The notes: generated by a model not told the origin, from the sequence alone. A stretch of DNA of 64,000 nucleotides from Arenibacter nanhaiticus (GCF_900141935.1 NZ_FQYX01000009.1:62001-126000), one strand, 5' to 3'; shown: positions 37,493 to 46,872, counted from the stretch's first letter. Program-made: numbers and translations.

Positions 37493-37532
37493 TCATGAAA
37501 AAAGTCCCTTTAAGGGACTTTTTTCATGATTA
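37491..37532 (+). terminator. Terminator of rpoD
   Basis: Long near-perfect stem AATCATGAAAAAAGTCCC / GGGACTTTTTTCATGATT with a 5-base loop, starting at the rpoD stop codon. The symmetric A and T runs let it act on both strands. Confidence 0.85.
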
Positions 37533-37538
37533 TAATTT

Positions 37539-37640
37539 TTAAAGATGACTGAGTTTTTTGATATTGAAGTTTGTTAAAATATCGTTTAAATCTTCCAGGA
37601 AATTTAAATACGCGAGGTTTTCTTGATTTTCTTTAGCCAT
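37539..37640 (-). CDS. Possible small protein (33 residues)
   Basis: Found by hand: ATG at 37638-37640 and TAA at 37539-37541, product MAKENQENLAYLNFLEDL followed by NDILTNFNIKKLSHL. Composition is that of a normal soluble protein, amphipathic, and it stops just before the bidirectional terminator of rpoD. No function is known to me. It could also be chance. Confidence 0.4.
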   Translation of the reverse strand: MAKENQENLAYLNFLEDLNDILTNFNIKKLSHL

Positions 37641-37957
37641 AATAGTTTGGTTATTAAAGGTTCTTAAAACTATACCGTTTAGATATAGTCTATTTTTGAC
37701 AACTCATTGAAAATTAGTATTTTATTTAAGTTTTGCAAAAACAATAAGTATTCTTCTCCGTAGGTTTCGTACAACATGATAAGATCTGGTTTTAGAATTA
37801 CAGATTGGGCTCCGTAACTATATCATAAACATATCTATTCCTGCTAGGTAAAGCAACAATTTGTGGTGTCTATTACTTATTTTGTTGTGAAAACAAATAA
37901 TTCAACAACTAACACACTATAAACACCTCCTTTTGTTCGTATAATTCATTGAGCAGT
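37641..37957. other. AT-rich intergenic region, nothing recognised
   Basis: 317 bp upstream of the possible small gene and downstream of a hypothetical gene. I see no open frame, repeat or clear promoter. Confidence 0.5.
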
Positions 37958-38467
37958 TTAGATATTTGAGGAGTTATTTAAATAACAGACTTCTTTGACC
38001 AACAGGTCCTCATCCGAATAAAATTTACTTATAATCTCCTTAATTAAGCAGCAAATAGATTCGTTTTTCTCTTCCTTAAGCCACCCTTCCAATTGCTTTA
38101 AAACTGCCACATTGCAAAATTCACCAGTCTCATAAATAGCATAGATAGATTTTACCCGGTCCTTATCCTTTGGACTATGCGCTATGACAGGGGGAATTGG
38201 CAAGCCTGTTAATGGAATGATATTACGGTCGGCCTTAAATTGTAGATCTGCTTTTTTTTCATTCTTATACCCCTCCAAAAGCGCTCTCATTTGTTCCTTG
38301 ATGTTAGGGTCTAATTCTTGACTATATACAGAATCCGAAGATTGAGCAGGAACGTTTTTGGAGGAGGCTGATTTTTCTATTGGGATTACAGATTTCCCTT
38401 GAGCATATAGATTTTTAGCGTTTTCAAACTCCTCTTCCCAGTCGTTGTTCTTTTCATTTTTAATCAT
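37958..38467 (-). CDS. Hypothetical protein
   Basis: 169 residues, soluble, no signal peptide. The first 70 are charged and probably disordered (NDWEEEFENAKNLYAQGKSV, SASSKNVPAQSSDSV); the last 100 are more compact (LKQLEGWLKEEKNES, then CCLIKEIISKFYSDED, likely helical). I do not recognise the family. It has about 450 bp of empty sequence on its upstream side. Confidence 0.6.
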   Translation of the reverse strand: MIKNEKNNDWEEEFENAKNLYAQGKSVIPIEKSASSKNVPAQSSDSVYSQELDPNIKEQMRALLEGYKNEKKADLQFKADRNIIPLTGLPIPPVIAHSPKDKDRVKSIYAIYETGEFCNVAVLKQLEGWLKEEKNESICCLIKEIISKFYSDEDLLVKEVCYLNNSSNI

Positions 38468-38920
38468 TACAAGTACCTTTTAAATAATCAGAAGCAGTGT
38501 TGTCATAAAAAAAACCGACCCCAGATTACTTTTTTCTTTAATACTATTTAACACCATAGCCCTTTGTTATTTCCCTCCAACCTCTTTAATATTAAAAACT
38601 TTACTTTCTATTTCAAGGCTTAATTGTAGGGTAATACTACTATTATAAATTTTAAAATCCAATAAAGAGAGTATTTTCTTTAATTTGATTAATTATATCA
38701 CTAAGAATTTAGATTTCAACGACTTATTATTATGGGTTATCACCCATGATTTTAGCGCCAAACTATTCTTACACATTTTCATAAAATAATACCGTGTTTT
38801 ATTCTGAACTATATTAAAAACAAAACGCCATTCTTTGCTTGTTTCGAGCAAGAATAAGTTTAATAACCTTCATTTTCTCTGGTTAATTGATTTTATTTGT
38901 AAGTCATAAAAAATTATACC
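38468..38920. other. Intergenic region, no gene seen
   Basis: About 450 bp of AT-rich DNA between two divergent genes (minus at 38467, plus at 38921), so it should hold promoters of both. No convincing -7 element stood out. Confidence 0.5.
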
Positions 38921-40144
38921 ATGAAACATTTAGTTGGACTATTATGCACGCTTACCTTTTTCTCGTGCAAGGAAAAAACAGAAAAAATCCCCGAATCGCT
39001 CGAGGATAAAGCTCTGAGAATTCACAACAGCGTTATCACCATTGACACACACGACGATTTTACCGTGGCTAATTTTACGGATAGTATTAACTACACTCAA
39101 AAATTGGACAATCAGTTAAATCTTCCTAAAATGGATATCGGCGGATTAGATGTTTCTTGGTTAATCGTTTATACAGGACAAGGAGAGCTAAACAAAGAGG
39201 GATACGCGAAAGCAAAGGAGAATGCTATGGCAAAATTTGACGCTATTCACAGGCTCTGTAAAGATTATGCTCCTGATCAGATTGAACTTGCCTTAACTTC
39301 TGAAGACGTACGGAGGATTACCAAAGCCGGAAAAAAAGTAGCCATGATAGGGGTAGAAAATGCCTACCCTATGGGGGAGGATTTATCGGAATTTGAAAAT
39401 TACTATAATTTAGGTGCCAGATATATTTCTTTGTCCCATAACGGACATAGTCAGTTTTGCGATTCCAACACGGGAGAGGAAGACGGAAAATGGCTCCATA
39501 ACGGCTTAAGTGAATTGGGAAAGAAAGCCGTTGCTGAAATGAATAGGCTTGGTATTATGATCGATGTATCGCATCCATCAAAAGAATCCATGAAACAAAT
39601 GATAGCCCTGTCCAAGGCTCCAATAATCGCTTCGCACAGTTCGGCCCGCGCTTTGTGCAACCACAGCCGAAATTTGGATGACGAACAATTGCTATTGATG
39701 AAGGAAAACGGCGGCGTGGTTCAAACCGTGGCCTTTGCCTCTTACCTGAACACCGAAAAAAGCGAGGCAAGAACTGCTTATATGCGAAAACTCTATGATG
39801 AAGTAGCAGACTCCTTAGGATTGGAAAACCACAAGGAGATAAAGAAAATCGCCGATGAGCTCGCTGCGAAAAGGAAAGATGCCGTACTAGGAGTGGCGGT
39901 TTCGGATTTCGTTGATCATATTGATTATATGGTCAATTTAATCGGAGTAGACCACGTAGGGATCAGCTCCGATTTCGATGGCGGCGGTGGTATTGAAGGA
40001 TGGCAAGATGCCTCCGAAACCTTTAATGTTACCCTAGAGCTAGTGAAAAGGGACTACTCCGAAGAAGACATAGAAAAGCTATGGGGAGGCAACCTTTTGC
40101 GCGTTCTTGACAAGGTACAAGAAGTAGCGACTACCCTTCAATAA
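38921..40144 (+). CDS. Membrane dipeptidase (peptidase M19), lipoprotein
   Basis: 407 residues. Signal peptide MKHLVGLLCTLTFFSC with lipobox Cys at 16. Metal ligands of the M19 fold: TIDTHDDF (His-x-Asp), AMIGVENAYP (bridging Glu), IDVSHPS and ASHSSARAL (two His), then GISSDFDGGGG. M19 enzymes split dipeptides at the cell envelope. The gene is alone; the next gene is convergent, 3 bases away. Confidence 0.9.
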   Translation: MKHLVGLLCTLTFFSCKEKTEKIPESLEDKALRIHNSVITIDTHDDFTVANFTDSINYTQKLDNQLNLPKMDIGGLDVSWLIVYTGQGELNKEGYAKAKENAMAKFDAIHRLCKDYAPDQIELALTSEDVRRITKAGKKVAMIGVENAYPMGEDLSEFENYYNLGARYISLSHNGHSQFCDSNTGEEDGKWLHNGLSELGKKAVAEMNRLGIMIDVSHPSKESMKQMIALSKAPIIASHSSARALCNHSRNLDDEQLLLMKENGGVVQTVAFASYLNTEKSEARTAYMRKLYDEVADSLGLENHKEIKKIADELAAKRKDAVLGVAVSDFVDHIDYMVNLIGVDHVGISSDFDGGGGIEGWQDASETFNVTLELVKRDYSEEDIEKLWGGNLLRVLDKVQEVATTLQ

Positions 40145-40147
40145 AGT

Positions 40148-40543
40148 TTAGGATTTATTGGCCAATCGATCTTTGACAAATTCTACTTTAGTTTTGTTGT
40201 GAGGGAGCGGTTGGCCATCCTTTCCTAAGTTTACCATTACAATTTGATCTACGGTAACAATAGTTTCGCGAGTCATCTTATTGCGCACTTCACAACTTAA
40301 GACAAGAGATGAAGCTCCAAATTTTAACGCCTCTATCCCTATTTCTACTATATCGCCCTCTACAGCGCTACTCATAAAGTTTATCTCAGACATATACTTG
40401 GTAACCACCTTCTTGTTTTCCAATTGAATTATACTGTACAGTGCAGCCTCCTCATCTATCCATGCTAACAGTCGGCCTCCAAACAAGGTGCCATTGGCAT
40501 TTAAATCTTCTGGTTTAACCCATTTTCTGGTGTGAAATCTCAT
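40148..40543 (-). CDS. Acyl-CoA thioesterase, hotdog fold (YciA-like)
   Basis: 131 residues. Hotdog core with NANGTLFGGRLLAWIDEEAA (the Asn/His-type loop before the long helix, and DEEAA), then INFMSSAVEGDIVEIG and GASSLVLSCEVRN. It fits the cytosolic thioesterase family that hydrolyses acyl-CoA. Substrate length is not predictable from the sequence alone. Convergent with the dipeptidase gene. Confidence 0.85.
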   Translation of the reverse strand: MRFHTRKWVKPEDLNANGTLFGGRLLAWIDEEAALYSIIQLENKKVVTKYMSEINFMSSAVEGDIVEIGIEALKFGASSLVLSCEVRNKMTRETIVTVDQIVMVNLGKDGQPLPHNKTKVEFVKDRLANKS

Positions 40544-40832
40544 AACAAATACTTTTAATTATTAAAGTTAGAAAAGTTTGTATCGTAAAAACTATTAATC
40601 GATCCTAATTTAATTGGTTTTCTCATTTTGAAAAATAACCCCTTCCCATATCTTTAATTCCCCAAATAGAACCTTTAAAATATTTCATATTGACAATGTA
40701 CCTTCCTCCTAAAGAATATGGGCCTTCAAGCCGTAAGGATTAATAAGTCAATCGCATAAATTGCGTAAAAACTGTCCATTATTATTTTATTTAAGAGCCC
40801 CTAATTTATATCTTTATAAAAACCCCTTAAAA

Positions 40833-41240
40833 ATGAGCGACAGATCCCTTCGTATTCTAGAAATACGACCGCTAATTCCTTCTGCCAAAGTTTCCGAAAA
40901 CATGAGCACTGAAGAACAGTTTCAGAACAAAACTTTACGTCCGGTCATTAAAATGCAAAACTCCTTGCTGCTAGTGGTTTTTCAGAATTATTTTGAACAA
41001 CACAAGAACCGTTTCTACGAACTTAGCCTTAGCAATCGTATGTTATATATTGAAAATGCCATACAGAAGGATATAAAGTTCAGAAACTCTCTAACAGGAA
41101 TCATCATCGGTCAGTTTACAACTGAAGAATACACCCTGTATATAAAAAGTTCTTCGGCCTTAAATAAACGAATGATGCAAATGGTTACAGAGCGTATTAA
41201 AGACCAACTACAGTATTTTGAAACGTCGGTTTTACTCTAG
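40833..41240 (+). CDS. Small conserved protein (often named glyoxalase)
   Basis: 135 residues from the ATG at 40833; the 24 extra residues before it in frame are unlikely. Sequence LRPVIKMQNSLLLVVFQNYF, RFYELSLSNRMLYIENAIQK and FRNSLTGIIIGQFTTEEY is a conserved pattern of a short Flavobacteriaceae family often labelled glyoxalase, though none of the glyoxalase metal residues are obvious. Function unknown. The end overlaps the convergent DUF2461 gene by 9 bases. Confidence 0.7.
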   Translation: MSDRSLRILEIRPLIPSAKVSENMSTEEQFQNKTLRPVIKMQNSLLLVVFQNYFEQHKNRFYELSLSNRMLYIENAIQKDIKFRNSLTGIIIGQFTTEEYTLYIKSSSALNKRMMQMVTERIKDQLQYFETSVLL

Positions 41241-41921
41241 CAGGGAGGCACCATTTAGATCTGTAGTTAATATATCGCTCATAAGGTCAAAATATGGGCG
41301 TAAGGCACAGAAAGAATCGTTTACCATAGTTATAAATTCTGGGGACAACACTTGCTCGTCGCTAAACTCTTTTACAAAAACAAATTGCTTCTGCCGGATC
41401 AGGTCAATATCCGGATGTTCTCTATTGAATCCGGAGGGAGCGGTCTTAAGAGCCTCTCCTTTTAATTCTCCCCATATTTTACGAAAGGAAGGGGTGTTGA
41501 TAATGCTTCTTATTTCAGAGGCATCCATTTCAAATTCCTTTCTGATCCTTAACAAATCTTCTTTGGTGGGCCCCCAAAATCCGGCCGCAATAAAAGACCC
41601 TTTTGGTTTTATTTGTATATAATACCCACCTCTTAGCTGTGCTCCGGCGCGGGAAAACGACCCGGCGAAATGGGTTTTATAGGGTGTTTTGTTTTTCGAA
41701 AATCGCACATCCCTATAAATCCTGAACATTTTTTGTTGCTCTATCTCATCGTGTTCTTGAAGCCGCTCCTTTAAAGCCGTAAAATAATCCTTCACCTCGG
41801 TTTCAATACTTTTAAATTCCATTTTATGATCTGTAAACCATTCTCTATTATTGTTTTTATCCAATTTTTGCAGAAAAAGGAAAACTTCTTTCGTAATTAC
41901 TCGCTGTGCCATACGACTCAT
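41232..41921 (-). CDS. DUF2461-family protein
   Basis: 230 residues from an ATG at 41921 (MSRMAQRVITKEVFLFLQKL); an ATG at 41912 is almost as good, and the most upstream ATG at 41942 less so. Hallmarks of the family: NNNREWFTDHK, DVRFSKNKTPYKTHF, GGYYIQIKPKGSFIAAGFW and RKIWGELKGEALKTAPSGF. Widespread, uncharacterised family; I do not assign a function. Stop overlaps the preceding convergent gene. Confidence 0.8.
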   Translation of the reverse strand: MSRMAQRVITKEVFLFLQKLDKNNNREWFTDHKMEFKSIETEVKDYFTALKERLQEHDEIEQQKMFRIYRDVRFSKNKTPYKTHFAGSFSRAGAQLRGGYYIQIKPKGSFIAAGFWGPTKEDLLRIRKEFEMDASEIRSIINTPSFRKIWGELKGEALKTAPSGFNREHPDIDLIRQKQFVFVKEFSDEQVLSPEFITMVNDSFCALRPYFDLMSDILTTDLNGASLLE

Positions 41922-41958
41922 TTGATTGTAACTTTGTATCAAAGTTAACCAAATAAGA

Positions 41959-41990
41959 TTGAGGTGATTTTGAATTAATGGTTAATTTTG
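41959..41990 (+). promoter_or_regulatory. Promoter for cysE-cysM
   Basis: TTG at 41959-41961, 21 bases, then TAATTTTG at 41983-41990: both halves of the Bacteroidota promoter. The ATG of cysE is 20 bases downstream. Confidence 0.55.
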
Positions 41991-42010
41991 ACTGATAAGG
42001 AATAGAATTC

Positions 42011-42805
42011 ATGGATAAATCAGAAATAATAAAAAACATAAAGGCGCATAAAAAACAGCCTAACTTAAGATTTGAACTTAAAGAGAAGACAGAACTATTT
42101 ATAGACCGCTTGTTCTATACGCTTTTTGATATTGACACTCCAGTTGCCGAAAATTTGGATTTATTGGAGAAAGAATTTCAGCACTTGGTTGATTTAGCTT
42201 GCTGGAAGGTAGATAAACCTTGTAAAAAAGTTTGGGACAACTATGTTGTTAGATTACCTGAAATACTAGAAAAATTAAACAAGGATGCCGAGGCTATCGT
42301 AGACTGTGACCCGGCTTCTCTGTCCATCGAAGAAGTGTATTTAGCCTATCCGGGATTTTATGCCATTGCTATTTATAGGCTAGCCCATGAATTATGCAAG
42401 GACGGATTTCCTTTAGTTCCTCGTTTAATGACAGAATACGCCCATAGCAAAACCGGGGTAGATATAAACCCTGGAGCACAAATAGGGGAATCTTTTTTTA
42501 TCGATCATGCTACCGGTGTTGTTATTGGGGAGACGGCCATCATTAAGGATAATGTAAAAATATATCAAGGAGTAACCCTTGGGGCCTTATACGTTGCCAA
42601 AAACCTACAAAAGACAAAACGGCACCCTACCATTGAGGACAATGTTACCATTTACGCCAATGCCACTATTTTAGGGGGAGAAACCGTTATTGGAAAAAAT
42701 TCCGTTATTGGTGGAAACGCCTGGATAACAGCCTCCGTACCTGCTAACTCAACCGTTTTTCATTCCCCAGAAATTAAAATAAAACCCATTTCACATGCCT
42801 TATAG
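42011..42805 (+). CDS. cysE: Serine O-acetyltransferase
   Basis: 264 residues. The N-terminal helical part (to about 115) leads into a left-handed beta-helix with hexapeptide repeats: DINPGAQIGESFFIDHATGVVIGE, then NVKIYQGVTLGALYV and NATILGGETVIGKNSVIGGNAW. HATGVVIGE gives the catalytic His. It makes O-acetylserine for the partner gene. The end overlaps cysM by 11 bases, so the two are translationally coupled. Confidence 0.92.
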   Translation: MDKSEIIKNIKAHKKQPNLRFELKEKTELFIDRLFYTLFDIDTPVAENLDLLEKEFQHLVDLACWKVDKPCKKVWDNYVVRLPEILEKLNKDAEAIVDCDPASLSIEEVYLAYPGFYAIAIYRLAHELCKDGFPLVPRLMTEYAHSKTGVDINPGAQIGESFFIDHATGVVIGETAIIKDNVKIYQGVTLGALYVAKNLQKTKRHPTIEDNVTIYANATILGGETVIGKNSVIGGNAWITASVPANSTVFHSPEIKIKPISHAL

Positions 42806-43679
42806 TATTTTAGATATTATTGGAAATACACCTTTAGTATTGTCCACTACCCTAAATTCCAACCCGAATGTTCAACTTTTTTTTAAACTCGAAGGCCATA
42901 ACCCAGGAGGAAGCGTTAAAGACCGCGCAGCTCTAAACATGATCAAAGGCGGATTAGAGCGTGGCGATTATTCGAGGGACTCTAAATTAATAGAAGCTAC
43001 TAGCGGCAATACGGGAATAGCCTTAGCGATGATTGCCGGTATCTACGGATTAAACATAGAACTGGTCATGCCCGAGAACTCTACCAAAGAAAGAGTACAG
43101 ACCATGCGTGCCTACGGGGCAAAGGTTACCCTAACGCCAGCAGATGTAGGTATTGAAGGCGCTAGGGATTACGCCGAATCAAAAGTCAAAAAAGAAGGCT
43201 TTGTCATGATCAACCAATTTTCTAACGACGACAATTGGAAAGCACACTACAAAACCACTGGACCAGAAATCTGGAAGGATACCGCTGAAAAAATAACACA
43301 TTTTGTGTCATCCATGGGTACAACAGGTACCATTATGGGCACCTCAGCCTTTTTAAAAGAGCAAAATCCCAAGATACAGATTGTAGGTGTACAGCCTACC
43401 GATGAATCTAAAATTCCAGGAATACGAAAATGGCCAAAAGAATACCTCCCCAAGATATTTGACCCTAAAAAGGTAGATTCGGTCATGGAAGTCAGCGAAA
43501 AGGAGGCTAGCGAAATGGCTAGGCGACTTGCAAAAGAAGAAGGGATTTTTGCAGGAATGAGCAGTGGCGGTGCCGTGGCAGCAGCTGTGAAACTAGCTCA
43601 AAGTATAGACAAAGGCGTTATCGTTACTATAATTTGTGATCGGGGCGATCGCTATCTGTCCTCTGATTTATTCGATTAA
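42795..43679 (+). CDS. cysM: Cysteine synthase B
   Basis: 294 residues, fold-type II PLP enzyme. GGSVKDRAA contains the PLP Lys at K42; TSGNTG at 69-74 binds the substrate; SSMGTTGTIMG binds the phosphate of PLP. The length and the GMSSGGAVAAA part fit the CysM subgroup, which can also use thiosulfate. Last gene of the two-gene unit with cysE. Confidence 0.9.
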   Translation: MPYSILDIIGNTPLVLSTTLNSNPNVQLFFKLEGHNPGGSVKDRAALNMIKGGLERGDYSRDSKLIEATSGNTGIALAMIAGIYGLNIELVMPENSTKERVQTMRAYGAKVTLTPADVGIEGARDYAESKVKKEGFVMINQFSNDDNWKAHYKTTGPEIWKDTAEKITHFVSSMGTTGTIMGTSAFLKEQNPKIQIVGVQPTDESKIPGIRKWPKEYLPKIFDPKKVDSVMEVSEKEASEMARRLAKEEGIFAGMSSGGAVAAAVKLAQSIDKGVIVTIICDRGDRYLSSDLFD

Positions 43680-43697
43680 TATGCTAGGGCCAATAAA

Positions 43698-43723
43698 GTT
43701 TTCACTTCTATAGAAGTGAAAAC
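43698..43723. repeat. Perfect 26-bp palindrome
   Basis: GTTTTCACTTCTA followed directly by its reverse complement, 18 bases after the cysM stop and 17 before the terminator. It could be a first hairpin of the terminator region or a binding site. Confidence 0.6.
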
Positions 43724-43740
43724 AAATCATTATATATAAT

Positions 43741-43767
43741 AAAAAGAGCACCTGAGGTGCTCTTTTT
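43741..43767 (+). terminator. Terminator of cysE-cysM
   Basis: AAAAAGAGCACCT / AGGTGCTCTTTTT with almost no loop and a T run. It is symmetric, so it may also end the small lipoprotein gene on the other strand. Confidence 0.85.
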
Positions 43768-43788
43768 GCTGTAAATTCCCTGTCTTTT

Positions 43789-43974
43789 TTATTGGGAATC
43801 ATCGGTGGCATCATCAATCTCATCCTCAATTTCCTCTACACCTTCTTCGAGATCATCGCCTACTTTTTCAATTCCGTCTTCGATTTTTTCTTCTGTTGAT
43901 TTTGTTTCCCTGCAACCAATAGTTATGGATGAAAAGGCAAACAACATAATCATACTCAAAATTACTTTTTTCAT
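43789..43974 (-). CDS. Small acidic lipoprotein
   Basis: 61 residues. Signal peptide MKKVILSMIMLFAFSSITIG and lipobox Cys at 21, then a very acidic helical tail (EEKIEDGIEKVGDDLEEGV, then EEIEDEIDDATDD). Similar small acidic lipoproteins occur near stress genes in this family. Function unknown. Its neighbour is dps. Confidence 0.75.
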   Translation of the reverse strand: MKKVILSMIMLFAFSSITIGCRETKSTEEKIEDGIEKVGDDLEEGVEEIEDEIDDATDDSQ

Positions 43975-44109
43975 TTTTTGAATTTTAAAAGTTTATATTT
44001 ATATGATATCTAACAATTTACATAACAAGATAATACAATTTTTAATTAAACTAATACATTCTTAGCCCTTAAAATTTAAAATTGACTTTATTTCGTTCTA
44101 AAAAGGACT

Positions 44110-44613
44110 TTATGAGCCCTGTGCAACGCTTTTTAAATGATCGGAAGAGTCTTTTAGCCAGGCATCCAACATCCAGCTCGTTTTCTCTAGATCGCGGATA
44201 TATGCGCCTATTAGATCTACCGTCCCCTCATCTTCGATCGTATTGGCTGCCTGTATAACCTTGCTCATTTGGCTCAATAGAATTTTATGAGATCCTAAAA
44301 TCTCGGAAACCATTTCTCGATCGTTTAAAAAACTTTCACTTTCTTCTATAGCCGAAGTTTTGAGGTAATCGCTATAATTACTCAATGGATGATATCTCAA
44401 AGTCAGTACCCGTTCGGCAATCTCATCGATTTTTATTCTGGCATCTCCGTAAAGTTCTTCAAACTTCTGATGCAATTCGAAAAAGTTTTTCCCAAGAATA
44501 TTCCAATGAAAATTCCTTAACTTTTGATAATACATGTGGTAATCTGCCAAAAGTGTATTTAATTCTACGACTACAGGTAACAATTTTTCTTCTTTAATAT
44601 TTAGATAGGCCAT
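44110..44613 (-). CDS. dps: Dps-family DNA-binding ferritin
   Basis: 167 residues. The ferroxidase pattern is NFHWN (H36), with HQKFEELYGDARIKIDEIAER after it, and LTLRYHPLSNYSDYL later. Protein of this family form 12-subunit shells that bind DNA and oxidise iron with peroxide. No stress regulator site was recognised before it. Confidence 0.9.
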   Translation of the reverse strand: MAYLNIKEEKLLPVVVELNTLLADYHMYYQKLRNFHWNILGKNFFELHQKFEELYGDARIKIDEIAERVLTLRYHPLSNYSDYLKTSAIEESESFLNDREMVSEILGSHKILLSQMSKVIQAANTIEDEGTVDLIGAYIRDLEKTSWMLDAWLKDSSDHLKSVAQGS

Positions 44614-44741
44614 AAATATGAAATAAATTTTAGTGATTGAACAATATGTTTTAATTTGGGAAGAATATTGACAAGAAAGGCTATTCTAGAGAATAGCAGG
44701 TGGAATACAACCATTTGGATAGGCATCGGCCTTGTCTCCCA

Positions 44742-44772
44742 ACGCCCTTAAGATAACAACCTTAAGGGTGTT
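44742..44772. repeat. Inverted repeat between dps and corA
   Basis: AACGCCCTTAAG / CTTAAGGGTGTT with an 8-base loop, without a good T run in either direction. Could be a weak terminator of corA or a regulatory hairpin. Confidence 0.4.
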
Positions 44773-44827
44773 TCTCACATTTTTAACGTCCTTTAACGAA
44801 TATTAAGTGGAATTAACTTAACAAAAG

Positions 44828-45934
44828 TTAAAGCCACCTCTTTTTTTTGAAGTATATTAACAAGCCTATAAAGATTATTAACATGAGTCCCCAAACATAA
44901 AAATAACCATTCGGCATTTTTAACTCAGGCATATTATCAAAGTTCATCCCATAAACCCCTACAATAAAAGTCAATGGAATAAAAATTGAAGCCATAATGG
45001 TCAGCACTTTCATCACCTCGTTCATTTTATTGCTGATATTGCTCATGTACATCTCCATTAAACTCATAGACATCTCCCTATATATCTGCAGGCTTTCATT
45101 TATCTCTGTACTGTGATCCATAGCATCTCTCAAGAAAAGCTTGGTATCCTTAGAAATGAGCTCATGTTCAGAATCTATTAATTTATTTACAAGTTCCTTT
45201 ACAGGATATACATATCTTCTGATTCTAAGAACCTCTTTCTTTAATTCCTGGATTTTATGTGCGGTTCGTGATTTAGGATTTTCGTATACTTCCTCCTCTA
45301 AAAGTTCAATTTTCAGGTTTACGTTTTCGAGAACTACGTAATAATGATCTATAATAGCATCTAAAAGGGCAAAGAACAAATAATCTGCCGATCTGGACCT
45401 AATACGCCCTGTCTTGTTTGTAATACGATCCCTTAAGCCATTAAATACATCGTCTTTGAGCTCTTGAAAAACCACAACGGTATTCTTGGACAAGACCAAT
45501 GCAACATGCTCGGCCACCAATTCATTTTCGGCGTCTAAATAAAGCATTTTAAAAACCCCAAAAATATAATTATCGTATTCATCTATTTTTGCTCGCTGAT
45601 TGGTGTTTACGGCATCTTCAATGGATAATGGATTTAATCCAAGTGTTTTACCTAGTTTTTCTACAAAAGACTCGTCGCTTAGCCCAATTACATCTATCCA
45701 AGTGGTTGTAGGTGAAGCCGTCAACTCTTCAATAAATGTAAGCCCATCAGGGGTATCTGGGTCAATCGTCCGCTCAAGGATAGAGTTTTCATCATATTCC
45801 AATACGTTGACCGAAGTACTCCCCCCATCCCTATACCCCATGTAAATAACAGTTCCTGGGGCTTTCCCCATTTTCTGATGTCTTTTGGAGTGTTTTTTTG
45901 GAGGTGTATTTTTGTTGGGTTTCTTTTTGGCCAT
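44828..45934 (-). CDS. corA: Magnesium/cobalt transporter CorA
   Basis: 368 residues. Long soluble N-terminal funnel domain, then two membrane helices at the end (near 306-330 and 340-362) joined by the signature GVYGMNFDNMP. The protein ends in a Lys/Arg-rich tail (YFKKKRWL). The N-terminal 30 residues are very basic (KKKPNKNTPPKKHSKRHQK), which is not general for the family. Confidence 0.93.
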   Translation of the reverse strand: MAKKKPNKNTPPKKHSKRHQKMGKAPGTVIYMGYRDGGSTSVNVLEYDENSILERTIDPDTPDGLTFIEELTASPTTTWIDVIGLSDESFVEKLGKTLGLNPLSIEDAVNTNQRAKIDEYDNYIFGVFKMLYLDAENELVAEHVALVLSKNTVVVFQELKDDVFNGLRDRITNKTGRIRSRSADYLFFALLDAIIDHYYVVLENVNLKIELLEEEVYENPKSRTAHKIQELKKEVLRIRRYVYPVKELVNKLIDSEHELISKDTKLFLRDAMDHSTEINESLQIYREMSMSLMEMYMSNISNKMNEVMKVLTIMASIFIPLTFIVGVYGMNFDNMPELKMPNGYFYVWGLMLIIFIGLLIYFKKKRWL

Positions 45935-46086
45935 GGGATGTATTATTGAGGTTTTTAAAATCTCGTCGCGAACAGTTGTCCACTAATTTAGTATTTATTG
46001 ACTTCCTAGATAAATTTTATTCCGGCAATCAAAAAAACTTTAAAAACGATCTTGTAAATAAAAACTTTTAATAATTGGAAATCGTA

Positions 46087-46872
46087 TTAATTAAACTCTA
46101 GGTTATTCAGCAATAATCCAGAGCCAGGCGCTACAAAAGTTAAGGTAGGTGAATCTACTTCTTCCAAGGAAGTCTTTATGTCCTCGAGGCTTAGTATTCC
46201 TTTTCCAAGTTGAATTAGTGCTCCCATAATCATTCTTATTTGATACCGCATAAAACCAGCTCCTTTTATATGCAAGGCATAGCTGTATTCGGGAAAAAAA
46301 TTAGCCTGTATTATTTCATTTCGCTTTATTTCACAAGAATCAATCGTGCGGTTCACTTTAGTATTAGGCTGCAACCTGGCTGTATAGGAAGAAAAATTAT
46401 GCGTTCCCACAAACAAGGATGCCCCTTTTTTCATTAAATCCAAATCTAAATCGTCGATAATATTGGCTAAAAAAGGAGCTGCGAAGGGGTGGTTCTTTTG
46501 CCCAAAAGAAAAGAGGTACACATATTCCTTGCATTTACTTTCTTTGATAATATTAAAATTTTCATCGACCGTATTAATGCTGGTTACACGGATATCTGGA
46601 GGAAGATTGGTATTGAATTCTTCTAAAAAATCAGTAGGGCTCCTTATAGGTTCGTCATCTAAAAACAATTCAAAGGCAGTATTTAGCGCAGACACTTTGG
46701 CGTCGGTTCGTCCGGCTCCTAATATTTTAAATTTCCTCTCTGGCAATATGTACTTTAAGGTTTTAACCAACATGCCTTCTATTGTTTTGTGTTGTGGTTG
46801 TTTTTGCCAACCACTATACCGAAATCCTAAAAATTGGACATGAATTACGTAATAAAACCGTTGTGTTTGCAT
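46087..46872 (-). CDS. truA: TruA-type tRNA pseudouridine synthase
   Basis: 261 residues. The catalytic Asp is in GAGRTDAKVSA (R55, T56, D57), a variant of the usual GRTDAGVHA. GTHNFSSYTAR and FMRYQIRMIMGAL match the later family motifs. It would convert uridines 38-40 of the anticodon arm. The differences around the active site make a paralogue with another target possible. Confidence 0.8.
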   Translation of the reverse strand: MQTQRFYYVIHVQFLGFRYSGWQKQPQHKTIEGMLVKTLKYILPERKFKILGAGRTDAKVSALNTAFELFLDDEPIRSPTDFLEEFNTNLPPDIRVTSINTVDENFNIIKESKCKEYVYLFSFGQKNHPFAAPFLANIIDDLDLDLMKKGASLFVGTHNFSSYTARLQPNTKVNRTIDSCEIKRNEIIQANFFPEYSYALHIKGAGFMRYQIRMIMGALIQLGKGILSLEDIKTSLEEVDSPTLTFVAPGSGLLLNNLEFN

